Below, in pieces: positions 24,001 through 35,099 of a stretch of 64,000 nucleotides of DNA. Each line of letters opens with the position of its first letter. Positions within the stretch are counted from its first letter, which is position 1. The stretch is from Steromphala cineraria (lineage: Eukaryota; Mollusca; Gastropoda; Trochida; Trochidae), in contig OU744723.1 of NCBI GenBank assembly GCA_916613615.1, positions 31,998,171 through 32,062,170 on the forward strand, written 5' to 3'. Made by a program: the position numbers and the translations under genes. The notes beneath the pieces are model-generated. The model was not told the DNA's origin. It made no database searches and was given only the letters and a program-made list of their open reading frames with translations.

Positions 24001-24799
24001 TGGTGGAGGCAGAAGAGAACACAAACAGGATCAAGATAATGTACTATATATCTGCCATTTCTTATTATACCCCTTTGGCATGACAATTTCCAAACTTCTC
24101 CACTAGTTGATAGAAAACATTCTTAGAAACAAAAGCATTATTTTGTTCAATTATTTAACTTTTTCAAAAATTAACTGAAAAAACTAAAACTAAAGGCATT
24201 CTTGCACGTGTTTTAAAGGTTTCTCAATAAACGGATAACAAATGTTATAACTGGATAAACTTGTCATAACTGATTACGTTAATCTTGGATTGTGTGTATG
24301 TATACTCATCATGAAATGAGTTATATCTTATTTCATATAGATAAGCATAATAAAGTAGATTTGTTTTCCCCTATTACATAAAATAAGAAAGCTGATGAAA
24401 GCCGAGAGAATATATAATCTTAATAATCTTGCTAAGTATCTAATTTGGCCATGTGATATTTGAACATAAAAATTAGATACCACGAGATAGGTTTGAAACA
24501 CTCATTTCGTAGATTATGCATAAATGTGTAATTATATCCTTCACAAAAGGAACGCATGAGGCATTTTCTAAGAACAAAATTATCAAATAATTGCAATGGT
24601 TAAAAAGCCAAATCTAATAAGATTGTAGACAAAGCGTTGGCAAACACGTCGACATCCGTTTTTTTTATAAGTCAAAGTTGGCGCCAAAGTAATTTTATTG
24701 TCCTTTAATTATATTAGATCAGTGTGTTTTTAATTGGCTTTAGGGGCAAAGGCAACGGAAAAAGTTAAAAAATATTTATCAACTCGGAATCAATAATCA
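24001..24799. other. No gene recognised
   Basis: AT-rich DNA without supported frames or repeats. Confidence 0.5.
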
Positions 24800-26480
24800 C
24801 AATATCTAACTAGCTGAGTGGTCAGTTTCTTCAAGTCTATCTCTTCTCTCCAAAACCGACGGTGCGGGATCTGAAATAGACAACTGCACGTGCAAATCAT
24901 GCTTCACTCGTTCCGTTGCCCTGGCAACGTTCAATACTCGTCGTCTTTGCAGTGAAGTGGCAGTCCTTATCAAACCAAGTTTAGCTGATTGATACAGGAC
25001 TGAATGATTTAAAAGAAAATAGTTTGAAGACAAAACACAAAAAATTGCAATGTTTAAGAGTTTACTGTAGGATATATGCTTGTTTTTACATAAGCAGTTT
25101 TGTAAAAAAAAACGTTTGATAGTAACGCTTATACTGACTACTAAAGCGAGCACACAGCAATGGCCAAAGTGCACGAATTTATTTGAACCGTTTATCCATT
25201 CAGACATACGTACGGACTGCCAACGTTTCATTTTAAACTAAATTATTTTAAAATTTAAAAAATCTTCTAAATCTTCCCCATTGACCTTAGGCATATGTCA
25301 TTTTATTGGACTTAAAATCAGAAGGCCATTTTTTAAGAGAGCATTGTCAATGTATAAAGCAATTTTCACTGGCTTGGCGACTATTGTTGTGTGAATACCT
25401 TTAACACATTTGAGAAAGGGAAATAGGCTTGCATAGTTTAGGCTTAGTAATATTATGTTAGCTTAATGTGTAATTACTTAAAAATGTAATCGTCATAACG
25501 TTGGTGCCTTTAGCAAATTAGTTGTACCTATGTTGTATGATGTTCTTATGTTTGGTGATCAGCAGTAAGGTTTAAATCAGACTCAGTGATTGCCTTGCGG
25601 AGGACTTTGAAGTTCCTGGTCGCTTAATATTAACTTGTTTTAGAGAATGTCATTACAGAAGAAAAGATGCGAGGTTTCTTCCATTAAAGGATGTACAATG
25701 ACGTCATGATTTGGGAACATGCAGTCAACTACACTACTACTACGTACGCGAAAAGTATGTTTTAACTCTTTTTGATAACAAAATGTTGAGTTTTTTAAAT
25801 AGATATGTACAAAATGTTTCATAATTCTTTCATCTTTATTTTGTAATGCAAGAATCGACAGAATTCTATTGAGACCCAAAATTGATGATGGATGATTATT
25901 TTATTGAAGTCCTTATAGGCAGTTTATATTGCCATACAAGTTCATGTGTTTTCTTTAAAAAACAAATAATTATGAAATCGTTTTTGTTAGTAATTGACGA
26001 TGTTGACTTCAACATATTTATTGGCCCTGACATGGACAGCGGCGACGTCTGTTACTTAGATGTATGTTCAAAGACACAATTTCATGTGCGAACCCCCGTT
26101 ACAGCTAACTGGATCTTCAGCTACAAAGTTTTTTGGACATCGCCTTTCTTGCTAGTCTGTGATGATATATTAAATGTGTACTCAAATATAATTCTATTTT
26201 AAACTGTTGCATCGCAATCATATTTAACTTCTGTTCAAATACTTCTTCTCATGTTTACCAAGATTATGTCTTGTATTATATTGATTATATATCATAAGGC
26301 GCGAATGATCAATCTTTTTTTAAAAGAATATGTTGTGCAGTTTTTAGTTTATGGAAATATGTAACAAATTGTCACCATGAACTATCCTCACCCTACTTCA
26401 TCCTTGTTAAATCCGACGTTGATCCATTTGGAACGAAAGTAGACGATGTAAGATAACTATTTCTAGAGTTTTGCTATTGG
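24800..26480 (+). repeat. Segmental duplication S, copy C
   Basis: The longest copy of segment S. Relative to copy B it carries an extra block at about 25648-26015, with short frames on both strands (25640-25879 - and 25882-26202 +) that match no family I know. The + frame runs across the duplicated boundary and is not conserved in copy B, which argues against coding. Confidence 0.85.
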
Positions 26481-26689
26481 GACACACATATGTAATGGTA
26501 ATGGTATCATTCCTTATAATATACTTTATCTTTCTACATATCTTCCTGTTGTCTAATGACTTTTATAGATTCAGCAGTCAACAATTCTCGATCAGATAAC
26601 ACTGTTGGTGAACAAATATGAACAAGGAACTAACGTAGTGGCTCTTTAATATAGACTTCATTGAGTATTATATTTGATCTTTGACTATT

Positions 26690-27700
26690 TCAATATTTCT
26701 GATGACATACAAAATAACTGAATGATTCATTTTGATACATAGTTATGTAAGAAAGCCAATGTGCTCTTATTCATGTAAGCAATGGTGTTTGTTTAAATAT
26801 ATGTCAATGGAAGGCAGTGTGTCGATAACATGTGATAACAGAACCAGGTTGACCAAGATAAAGACAGACGTTATCATTACAAACCGCTACACATTGAAGT
26901 ATATAATATAATGGGGAATTGAGGGTCTATTTACATGAGTATCTGTTGTCAAAGTTGTTGACACAATGTGCATCTACACAAAAAATTGACATCAAGCTGT
27001 TAAATATATTTTGGATTTCCATCTTTCATTAGATAAAACATGGTTCTTCATTATGTGTAGAATACACTACTATCCATCTGTTCAAGTCTTAGAGTTTGGC
27101 GGTCAGAGTGATGATCAAAAGAAATGTCAAGGTCAAAGAGGAGATTTGAAAATTTGAGTATTGACAATCCTAGTAGTTGTTGTTTCATTCGTTTTCAACA
27201 GTAATTAGTCATACCTGGGCTATGATACAAACTCAACCCTAGGTGAACATCAAGAATTGCAATATACTACGGAGCTTATGATTTTTGTAAAGGGGGATAA
27301 CTCTGTCGGCAAGTCCTGCTCAGAGAGGCATGCTCAGATGTACTGATCATATGAATTTCCAGATATCATTAGTGCAGGGAAAGCCTCTTGTCCAACATTT
27401 AAACGCATGAATGTTTTTAACGTGTATCGTCAAACCTGTGTTGGTTGAGTGGATGTTTTCTGAAGTAAAGGAATATCAATAGAGACATTACTGAATACTA
27501 TGTATTTATCTTTACTGATTCAATATTTTTGTTAGAATTATATAAAACAACTAACTCGTGACACACAGTAATGGAAAGACGACAACACGCTCTTATTTAT
27601 GTAAATGAGTGTTTGAATGTATGTCGACAGATTTACTGTATAGATATCATGTGATAACTGTAGAAGGTGACCTAGATAAAGACAAATTGTGATAACTACT
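26690..27700 (+). repeat. Direct duplication, two about 200-bp copies
   Basis: 26690-26885 and 27500-27700 share TTCAATATTT, GCTCTTATTYATGTAA, TATGTCRA..GA and CATGTGATAAC followed by GATAAAGACA. The offset is about 815 bp. It lies upstream of the NHL-only paralogue. The DNA between has no recognised gene. Confidence 0.65.
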
Positions 27701-27815
27701 GGTACGATCACGTGACAATCAACATCACGAGAGAGATATTTTGGGGCGGATACCAGTTCAACTTTGTAAGGTAAGCAGTACATAATCTTGAAAATCTAAA
27801 GAAAGAAATTGGAAG

Positions 27816-28667
27816 ATGGATGTGAAGATTCAACATACGGACAGAATAGACTTGACTGCTACACCTGTACTGGATGAAGTTATTGAAGCAACAGAAAATG
27901 TGAGAGACAGTTGCATGGTTACAGATTGTTTGGTTATGATCACTGATGATACTAAGGTCACTCTTTTGGCTGATGATTGGACACGCCTTTTGAAGTCATG
28001 TTACACTAAAGCAGGACAGCAATGTTCAAGTGTACTCAAGGTGTCTGGTAATCCCTGGTGTATGACAGTTATCAGTGAAGGTAAGGTAGCTGTGTCTCTC
28101 TCTGACTCACCTTGTATCATCACAGTTGCTGTGACTCCTGACCTGCCACTCCTGTCTACAATACAGACAAGTAAGAAGTACAGGGGTCTGTCTACTCTGG
28201 ATCAATCAACACTGGTGGCTGGTTCAGAGTCTCCACCTTCTGTGGATCTGATTGATATGCAGGGAAACATCTTGAAGACCTTCACATCACTTCTTACAAT
28301 AGGAACTAGCTTCAGCAGACCTCTATACATACGTGTGACAAGAGAAGGAACTTTCCTTGTGTCGGACACTGGTCTGAAGTCTGTCATCTGTCTGACACAG
28401 TCTGGATACAATGTATTCACATACACCCCTACTGAAGACAGAGCACTAAGCTATCCATGGGGAATCACAATCACCAGTACGGGAGACATTCTAGTAGCTG
28501 ACCAATTAACACACAAAGTGATACATCTCAGTAAATCAGGGCAATTCATTAGAGACATTCTTACAGAAGAGAATAGTGTACAGCATGCAACTGGTCTGTG
28601 TGTTGATGGAGACACACTTTGTGTTGCAATGCGGTTCAAGGGATTACACAAATACAGATTTGGTTAG
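27816..28667 (+). CDS. NHL-only paralogue of the TRIM gene (truncated)
   Basis: The 283-aa frame is co-linear with residues 353-635 of the TRIM protein at 2413-4731. Both stretches are 852 nt with no net indel, and about 53 residues differ by hand count (about 81% identity). RING, B-boxes and coiled coil are absent. Homology begins near 27780, about 35 bp before the ATG. A one-base deletion there (GGAAG against GGAAAG) puts any upstream continuation out of frame. Homology continues past the stop into the 3' flank, so this is DNA-level duplication, not a retrocopy. The ATG has A at -3 and corresponds to an internal Met of the parent. Without a RING it cannot be a ligase. If translated it would be a lone propeller that might compete with the parent for partners (inference). 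A recent pseudogene is the alternative. Confidence 0.65.
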   Translation: MDVKIQHTDRIDLTATPVLDEVIEATENVRDSCMVTDCLVMITDDTKVTLLADDWTRLLKSCYTKAGQQCSSVLKVSGNPWCMTVISEGKVAVSLSDSPCIITVAVTPDLPLLSTIQTSKKYRGLSTLDQSTLVAGSESPPSVDLIDMQGNILKTFTSLLTIGTSFSRPLYIRVTREGTFLVSDTGLKSVICLTQSGYNVFTYTPTEDRALSYPWGITITSTGDILVADQLTHKVIHLSKSGQFIRDILTEENSVQHATGLCVDGDTLCVAMRFKGLHKYRFG

Positions 28668-29225
28668 GTTTGCAGGTACCTCGATGGTGATTTTAGAACG
28701 CTAATCAAAGATCAATTTCAAAGTGAAATTTACAAATAAGAAAGTATTTTAAAAAATGCACTGTATTTTTTATTGTTTGCAGTTAAAATGAACACGCCAA
28801 TACTGATTTGACTGTTGAAATTAAATAATTGAAAACTGACAAATAATTTATCTACTCTGTTGTCAAATCATTGTGCAGTCTTTAATTGATGTTATTGTTG
28901 CAGGAGTTGTTATTGTTGTATCGCTAACTTTAACTCATATTCAAAATACATTATGTTTTATGGCATTGATTACAAACCACATTATGTTTATATCCCAATC
29001 ATTGAGGAAAGATTTAGTTTACAAACATGCCAGTCTGATCGCACGTGGAAAACGAGGAAATTGACAAGTTACATGTGACACACGTGTCGATTCTTCTGAC
29101 CAGAAAGACCTAATCTTAAAAAGGGAAGAATGTCAATTTCTGGTTTTATTGATATGTGTTTATATTTTGAATTAAACTCATTAAATGAACAATCTTTGCT
29201 ATAACCTTTATATCACATTCTAGTG
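28668..29225 (+). repeat. Segmental duplication D, copy 3 (shortened)
   Basis: The first 100 bp match the TRIM 3' flank (TTTGGTTAGGTTTGCAGG, then CTCGATGGTGATTT). Later blocks match other parts of segment D: GCACGTGGAAAACGAGGAAA near 29041, and GGAAGAATGTCAATTTCTG near 29125, which corresponds to 7552. The 2 kb between these blocks in copy 1 is missing here. Confidence 0.7.
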
Positions 29226-30268
29226 ACACAATATGCATCAAAAACACTACCAAGCTACAATACGTATTTTTCGGACTTATGTAAACTTTTAAAATTAAAC
29301 TTGTTATTAAGGTAGTTTAATTTATGTTTCAACAGCAAACGTAAAACAAAATAAAAATTAAATAAAGGAACAATGAATATATGCAAATATTCTCAGAAAC
29401 AAAAGTCATTGTGAACCATAATAGATTTACTCCACCATAAGAGATTGTTTTTTGTGTTAAAACAGTAATAGGCTGTGGTTATTGAAATTGGCAAAATGTT
29501 GATGAGATATAAACATGCCCTTATTTGGTAATCCACATCAAGAATTATGCCCTTTCAGTGATTGTAGCAAACTGCTGCTCCAGATTCGTTGTGCGTACTT
29601 ACGATGTGATTCAAATTAACCAGTGATAATTTTGTGAAAATATATCTGCACGTTCCTGTTGAGCGAGTGTAGAAAGTCCCAAATATCAAAAGAAGACAAC
29701 CGAACATGTACCTTTAATAAATCACTAGTCCGAATGAAAACCTACCTGTCAGAGTTTGAGCTTTACCAAAATCTATAAAATTTGTTTAATATTGTCTACA
29801 TTCGATGTAGGTAAAAATGGTCTATTGAAGTTCTGTTTGACATAACCGTTTGATCATGGAGCACACATGTTGTTTTGGTTATCTGTAACAAGACCACTGG
29901 TCAACACAAAGTAGAATATTTTAACTGCATTATGACATTCAGATTATCAATCAGATTACCATCATTGACATTATGATGAAATATGAAGAAATATTAATTT
30001 AACAAAGCCGACCAACACTCGAATGAATAAAGGAACGACACCAACAACATATGGTATCAAGTGTACTTATACATCGTTATATAAGTGGTATTTGTGATAA
30101 ATAAATAATCATATCAAACTAGCAACAGCACATTGACAATGCTCAAATTTTCCATGAAATCATATTATAAATCTTTTATGGACAATGTTTTATATTACAA
30201 ATGTTCATAACAGAAATTTGTAATACCTGAAAGATTTGTAGAAGTCAAATTCGTTTATTAACAGTGCT
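29226..30268. other. No gene recognised
   Basis: AT-rich DNA without domains, RNA genes or clear repeats. Confidence 0.5.
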
Positions 30269-30540
30269 TAAAGGGACAGTCGCACGTTTTAGGAACAATA
30301 TAAGATGATGTCAGGAAACTGAAAATTAGTGGTCCCAATTATAAGACAAAGTATTCAAACTAGATGAAGCAGTAACAAATCAAATACATGATTTAAACTT
30401 TAGCTATGTGATTCCTTTTTCTTACCCAAATTGAGTTAAAGAAAGGTGTTCACACAAAAATGGAAGCCAATGGACTTTATGTGAATCTGTATAATTTGTT
30501 CTCTGACTATGGGAGTTTTGTTTGTGTAATGAGTATTTTG
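30269..30540 (+). mobile_element. TTAA-type MITE, left part
   Basis: The left end CTTAAAGGGACAGTCGCACG is the best preserved of the family. The body matches 880-1220. The element breaks off at TGAGTATTTTGGAC, where another MITE begins, so its right part was lost after or with that insertion. Confidence 0.7.
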
Positions 30541-30543
30541 GAC

Positions 30544-30727
30544 CAGTCTAAGTAAACTTAGCCTCAATATCATCCGTTTTACTCCTATATTGAGTCTAGA
30601 AAGGTCAGCCGATCTTTATGCGACCTATGACCATCCAACGTTACACTTGCGAAGGCAGACTATTGTGGCTTGGTAAGATGAGTTCTGATTGGTCAATTCG
30701 ATACGTGGGCTGACGCGACCCTCTACT
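30544..30727 (+). mobile_element. MULE-like MITE, 3'-truncated copy
   Basis: It starts CAGTCTAAGTAAACTTAGCC, like the complete element at 47589-47822, and shares GCAGACTATTGTGGCTTGGT. The right terminal repeat is missing after CTCTACTATA. It keeps about 30 bp (ATGAGTTCTGATTGGTCAAT and on) that are deleted from the 47-kb copy. Confidence 0.75.
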
Positions 30728-32088
30728 ATACATTTTTATTTAGTTTCCACGGTAACATGTTTAAGACCTTTTTTTATGTAGCATACATGTATCTTCAGAA
30801 AGACATAAATCTTTTCACAATGTATAGCACTTTTAGTTTACCCCTCCTGTGTTTCAACTACTCACCAACAAGGTATCTAATAAAAATGTTAAACTTAATA
30901 TTCAGCTTTCAAAAACTGCGTCTCTAGATTCTCTGTACGAAAACGCGTTATTCTAACACCATTTCGTAATTCTAAAGTCAAAAATTTCTGATTTAACTGC
31001 AAATTTTCGTGTTGTTGTAATACAATTTTACTGTCACCAAAAATGAACTATACCTAGTTATTGTTTTCGTTGATTCAAAGGTTGAAATGAATATATTAAA
31101 TTGTTAAAAATCGCGTTGTCACTTAGACCGTTACGCATGTTACCAAATACTATTTCTAACAAGTTCGATTAAGTTGTCAATTTCACAGTTGTTGTGACTA
31201 CGCACGTGCATCCCGTGATTTTCCGTGCTTCCTCTTTGCAGGTTTATTTCATCTCTTGGCCTTTGGCCTTTGGCCTTTGGCCGACCTATAAGGAGAGAAG
31301 TTTGAACGGGAATTTCTACAAAGAATATATTATAACGCGCTGCAGCAGTGTCTGTTTTGGTAATGACGTTTTGTTTAGATTCAAGTCTACTCATCTTGCA
31401 TATATCAAAGTGCAAAAAGTTATCAAGTTTAAGATGTTAATGAAAATTTACACTACCTAATCATATGGATAGTTGTAATGACACAAACTTAAAAAACTCA
31501 TCAAAATAAAAAAAGGTTTGTCTGTTGTTGACAAATATACTGACTCCTGATCTGTTTACTTTTGCAAGTTTTAACATATTCTAAGGCTCCAGTGGCATGA
31601 TTGGCTTACTAACTGCATCAAAACCAGCTTTCGTATTATAATGAAAATGGTTTGAATATAAACAAGAATATATTAAGCACTTGAGTTGAATATATGAAAG
31701 GAAATTTGTTTGAATAAATTTGTAGTTTTTTATTTATCTATATCATAAAAATAGAGCATTCAACGATAAGGAAACAATCTACTTATGTACAGCAAGTCGT
31801 AGCTAGTTGGATAAACAGCATCACATTGTCTGAGTTTACACCCCTTGGGCGGTTATATCCCTTCTTTTTTCAATTGGTTTTAACTCATAACTACCTTCTT
31901 ATAGGTGTTTACCCTTTACACCCCTTGGGAAGTTATTGCCTTTATTTTAGTTCAACGTTATATGCCATGAGCTCCATCCGCGTAGGTTGGTTATCTCATA
32001 ACCATCTTGGTCGGTTATAAGATTGTAAACAATTGCAAACAATTGGACTTGTAAAATTTCGATTTTTAATCAAACAAGAAAGTTAAGA
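30728..32088. other. No gene; short repeats
   Basis: About four CTTTGG units lie at 31257-31281. TTACACCCCTTGGG occurs twice (31836, 31916). TTGGTCGGTTATAAG lies near 32006. These may be the body of the SINE whose tRNA-like head is just downstream. No coding is supported. Confidence 0.5.
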
Positions 32089-32160
32089 TTTAGTGGGATT
32101 CGAACCAGGGACCTCTATGTTGTCAAGCAGCGCTCGTACCTGTTGAGCTACCGTGGATCC
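32089..32160 (-). repeat. tRNA-derived SINE head or tRNA pseudogene
   Basis: On the minus strand, box A-like TAGCTCAACAG (32140-32150) and box B GGTTCGAATCC (32096-32106) have tRNA-like spacing. The T-stem and acceptor do not pair well, so a functional tRNA is unlikely. Pol III promoter boxes with a non-tRNA body downstream suggest a SINE. Confidence 0.6.
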
Positions 32161-32598
32161 ATGCCAGTTGATGTAAATTTGTGTGTGTCATGTTTGATTT
32201 TTTATTTTCCCCTATAAATATATATTTATATTGCAATGAACTAGTTTTTAATGTAAGGAATCAAGTTTTTAGTTCTAAAACCCTTAGCAGGGGGTATTGT
32301 AAGTAGTCTAAAATAGTATTCTCATCAAGACATATCAAACCCGCAAAATGGATCACTAAAACGTTTTTCAATTATTTGTATGTAAACCAATTTAGTTGAA
32401 ACACCGAAATAAAATAGTTTTTATTGTAAGAAATCAAGCGTTTATTTCTAAAACACTAATATGGGGGTAATTTAAGTATTTTTTCTTATCATGAAATGAT
32501 AAACCCGCGAATGATATCAGTAAAACGTTTTTAAATTAATTGTTTACAAACAAATTAAGTTGAAACTATTGCAGGAGGCTTCCGCGGGAGTGTAAGTC

Positions 32599-32699
32599 AA
32601 ATAATGACCCGTTTGCCTCGGGTTATGGAAATAACCTCTGCTCGGGCTACGCCCTCGCGAGGTTATTTTCCATAACCCCTCGGTACCGGGTCATTATTT
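32599..32699. repeat. Foldback palindrome about 101 bp
   Basis: AAATAATGACCCG pairs with CGGGTCATTATTT, and GGTTATGGAAATAACCTC pairs with GAGGTTATTTTCCATAACC. The loop is GC-rich (TGCTCGGGCTACGCCCTCGC). It is similar in build to the other foldbacks in the window. Confidence 0.9.
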
Positions 32700-32811
32700 A
32701 CTACAAACTCTGCATGTGTTGAACTGATATTAGAAAGTTGGTTACCTTATTGATTTTACGAGCGCTTGATTAGAAATGATTCCCTCTGCCTTATGTATAA
32801 AGCTCGTCCTG

Positions 32812-32885
32812 GGACGTAGCTCAGTCAGTATAGCGTCCTCTGGTCACTAGGGTGTTCGGTTTCGATTCACACCGTGTCACACTAA
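32812..32885 (+). repeat. tRNA-derived SINE head
   Basis: GGGACGTAGCTCAGTCAGTA carries a box A, and GGTTTCGATTCACACC, about 50 nt downstream, carries an altered box B with one extra T. The D-arm is convincing but the T-stem is weak. It is best read as the 5' part of a SINE whose body continues towards 33.07 kb. Confidence 0.6.
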
Positions 32886-33559
32886 AAATCGTTAAAAGAT
32901 GAGGATGCTGTTTCTTTGCTTGGTACAACACGACACTTAGACGTCTTACAATGGCAGGGATGTTATTAGAATGCTTGAACAACACTGCTCTCCAGGCGTG
33001 GGTATTCCATAAGAAGGAAGTACCGTGGTAGAAGAAAGTTCTTGTATAATTTGCTTGGGATGTCAAAATATTGAAAGTCCCTTATAGTATGATTTAATAT
33101 AAAATTTAAAACAAAATTCTTGAAAAGACAAACAAAATGTCAGGCACACACTTTGGTATCGAAAGACGGAGTTTAATTGTTCCAAATTACACCATTCTGT
33201 CCCTACAGAGGCATTTAAGTGCGTGCAAGCATCTGTTCTTATTTGTCAAGATCCAAGTTATCTCTTTTACATGTTAAATATCACTTACCGAGGCAACGGA
33301 AATGACCGAGGCTTTGCGAATGACAGCTTTTGATACTGCCTCGCTGATTGCACATCTTACTCTGATTTCCTCCAATCAGATTACTAGCTTTCTACCATAT
33401 GTATTTGGCTAATAAGAACAGAGGCTTACTCGGGTATGACTTCGCTGTATCTGTGAGGAGAGAATGTAATTACACTTGAAAGCACCTTAAATTGTTGTTT
33501 ATCGTTCAATTAATTGTGACAAACGGATTTGTTAAATAGTAGAATAAAAGTTTTTATAA

Positions 33560-34930
33560 AAATTTTGTTCTCGTAGATGACATCTATTTATTGCCCACAG
33601 TTTACCATGGAAGTGAAACAAAATTTACAACTTGATTATGAGTGACAGGGAACGTTATAAGTTGCGTCTTGACACTGAGGACTGATATCTGCAATTGTCT
33701 TCCTATTTCGACAGAAAGCAGGATGTCTTGAGATATATCCATATAGAGCGGTCCCGTTCTAGATAAAAATCAAAATGGCTGTTTCCGAAACATTTTAGGG
33801 GAGTATTGTACATGAATGGCTGATTAGGAAGATTTCTTTACATACACAGTTTTTACATATACTGTTATTGTTTTAAAGTTGCAAGCTATTGATAATATTA
33901 TGCTCTTATGAGTTGGTATGCTTTTCGTAATATACAAATGGAATTTTGATTGAAAGAGTGTGAAGAGATAGCCTTAATTTGATTTATTTAGAATTGCAAG
34001 ACTGAGTTCTTATTTGTTTGCCAAATTCGGGCAAATTGTCAAGTGAACATCAGCTCAAACTACCCCCTTAAATTTGTTTTGAGCAGTTGTGACCATTGCT
34101 GCTGTTATCATACCACGTTTCTTCGTTGTAATGTTTGAAGCACTTTCAGAAAATCATCAATGTGAAAGTAAGGCTCAAATTAACAGGGGAGACCAAGGCT
34201 AAGCGCGCCGTTGGGGCAATGTGTAAACCTATACATCTATACATCATTAATGGGCACATTTTTACACAATGTCCACACTGACCAACTTAAGTGATTTTTA
34301 ATTAGTCTTATATCGGAAATGTTATGGTTCAACTGAAAACATATATCATATTTATCTATTACCATCCGAAATCCGACCTTAAAGAGACACTGGTTATCTT
34401 TCTTAACATATCTGATCACTGCACTTGCAAATCTACCCATTTATGCTTTATATTAATTTTCTAAATTCCTTGATTTTATCGAAAAACTTACATTTAAAGT
34501 ACGTGTAAAAGTCGAAATTATGTATTCAATTAACCTACTGGAAATCTGGTTAGAAGTGGAAATGTTCACGAGCATGTTTAAGTAAATTTTTCAAGGGATG
34601 TCAAAATAATAAGGTCACAATTGATAATTTTCAAAACCGATTTTCACGAAGATGACATCTACGTGTTGTCTACATTTTAGCACGAAAGTGAAAGAAAATT
34701 TAAACCTTGAGAGGAATGTAGGAGAGTGCAACAGATTAGGAGATGGCCATGCGAGGCAAGGAAAGTAATTTACTGCGTCTCGACATGTATAACTACTTCA
34801 GGAACGATTTCAGGACAGATATCTGCAACCAACTTCCCGTTTCAACAGAAAACAGGATGTCTCTGTATATGTACCCCTGATTTGGAAGAATAAATTTCCT
34901 TACATATACAGTTTGGTGATAATAGATATC
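33560..34930 (+). repeat. Direct duplication upstream of the Toll-like receptor
   Basis: 33570-33740 and 34640-34860 share AGATGACATCTA, GAAGTGAAA.AAAATTTA-type blocks, GGACTGATATCTGCAA / GGACAGATATCTGCAA and CAGGATGTCT. The offset is about 1.08 kb. No frame is conserved. It may be duplicated regulatory or intergenic DNA of the receptor locus. Confidence 0.6.
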
Positions 34931-35099
34931 TTATCATTGAATTAAATCGTGTGTGGTCTGGGAAACGTCACTCAGATATATCACATATTGTCTGTCAACA
35001 AACCTGCCATAAGGCGCATCACATCTTACAGAGGCGGATGCAGTGATGAAAAGACATCATGGTCGGATGTAAGCACCAAGCTGTTGAGTGTGATAGGCT

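Noticed and set aside
32089..32160. Functional tRNA gene on the minus strand
   Set aside because: Boxes A and B are good, but the T-stem and acceptor stem do not pair, so a SINE or pseudogene fits better.
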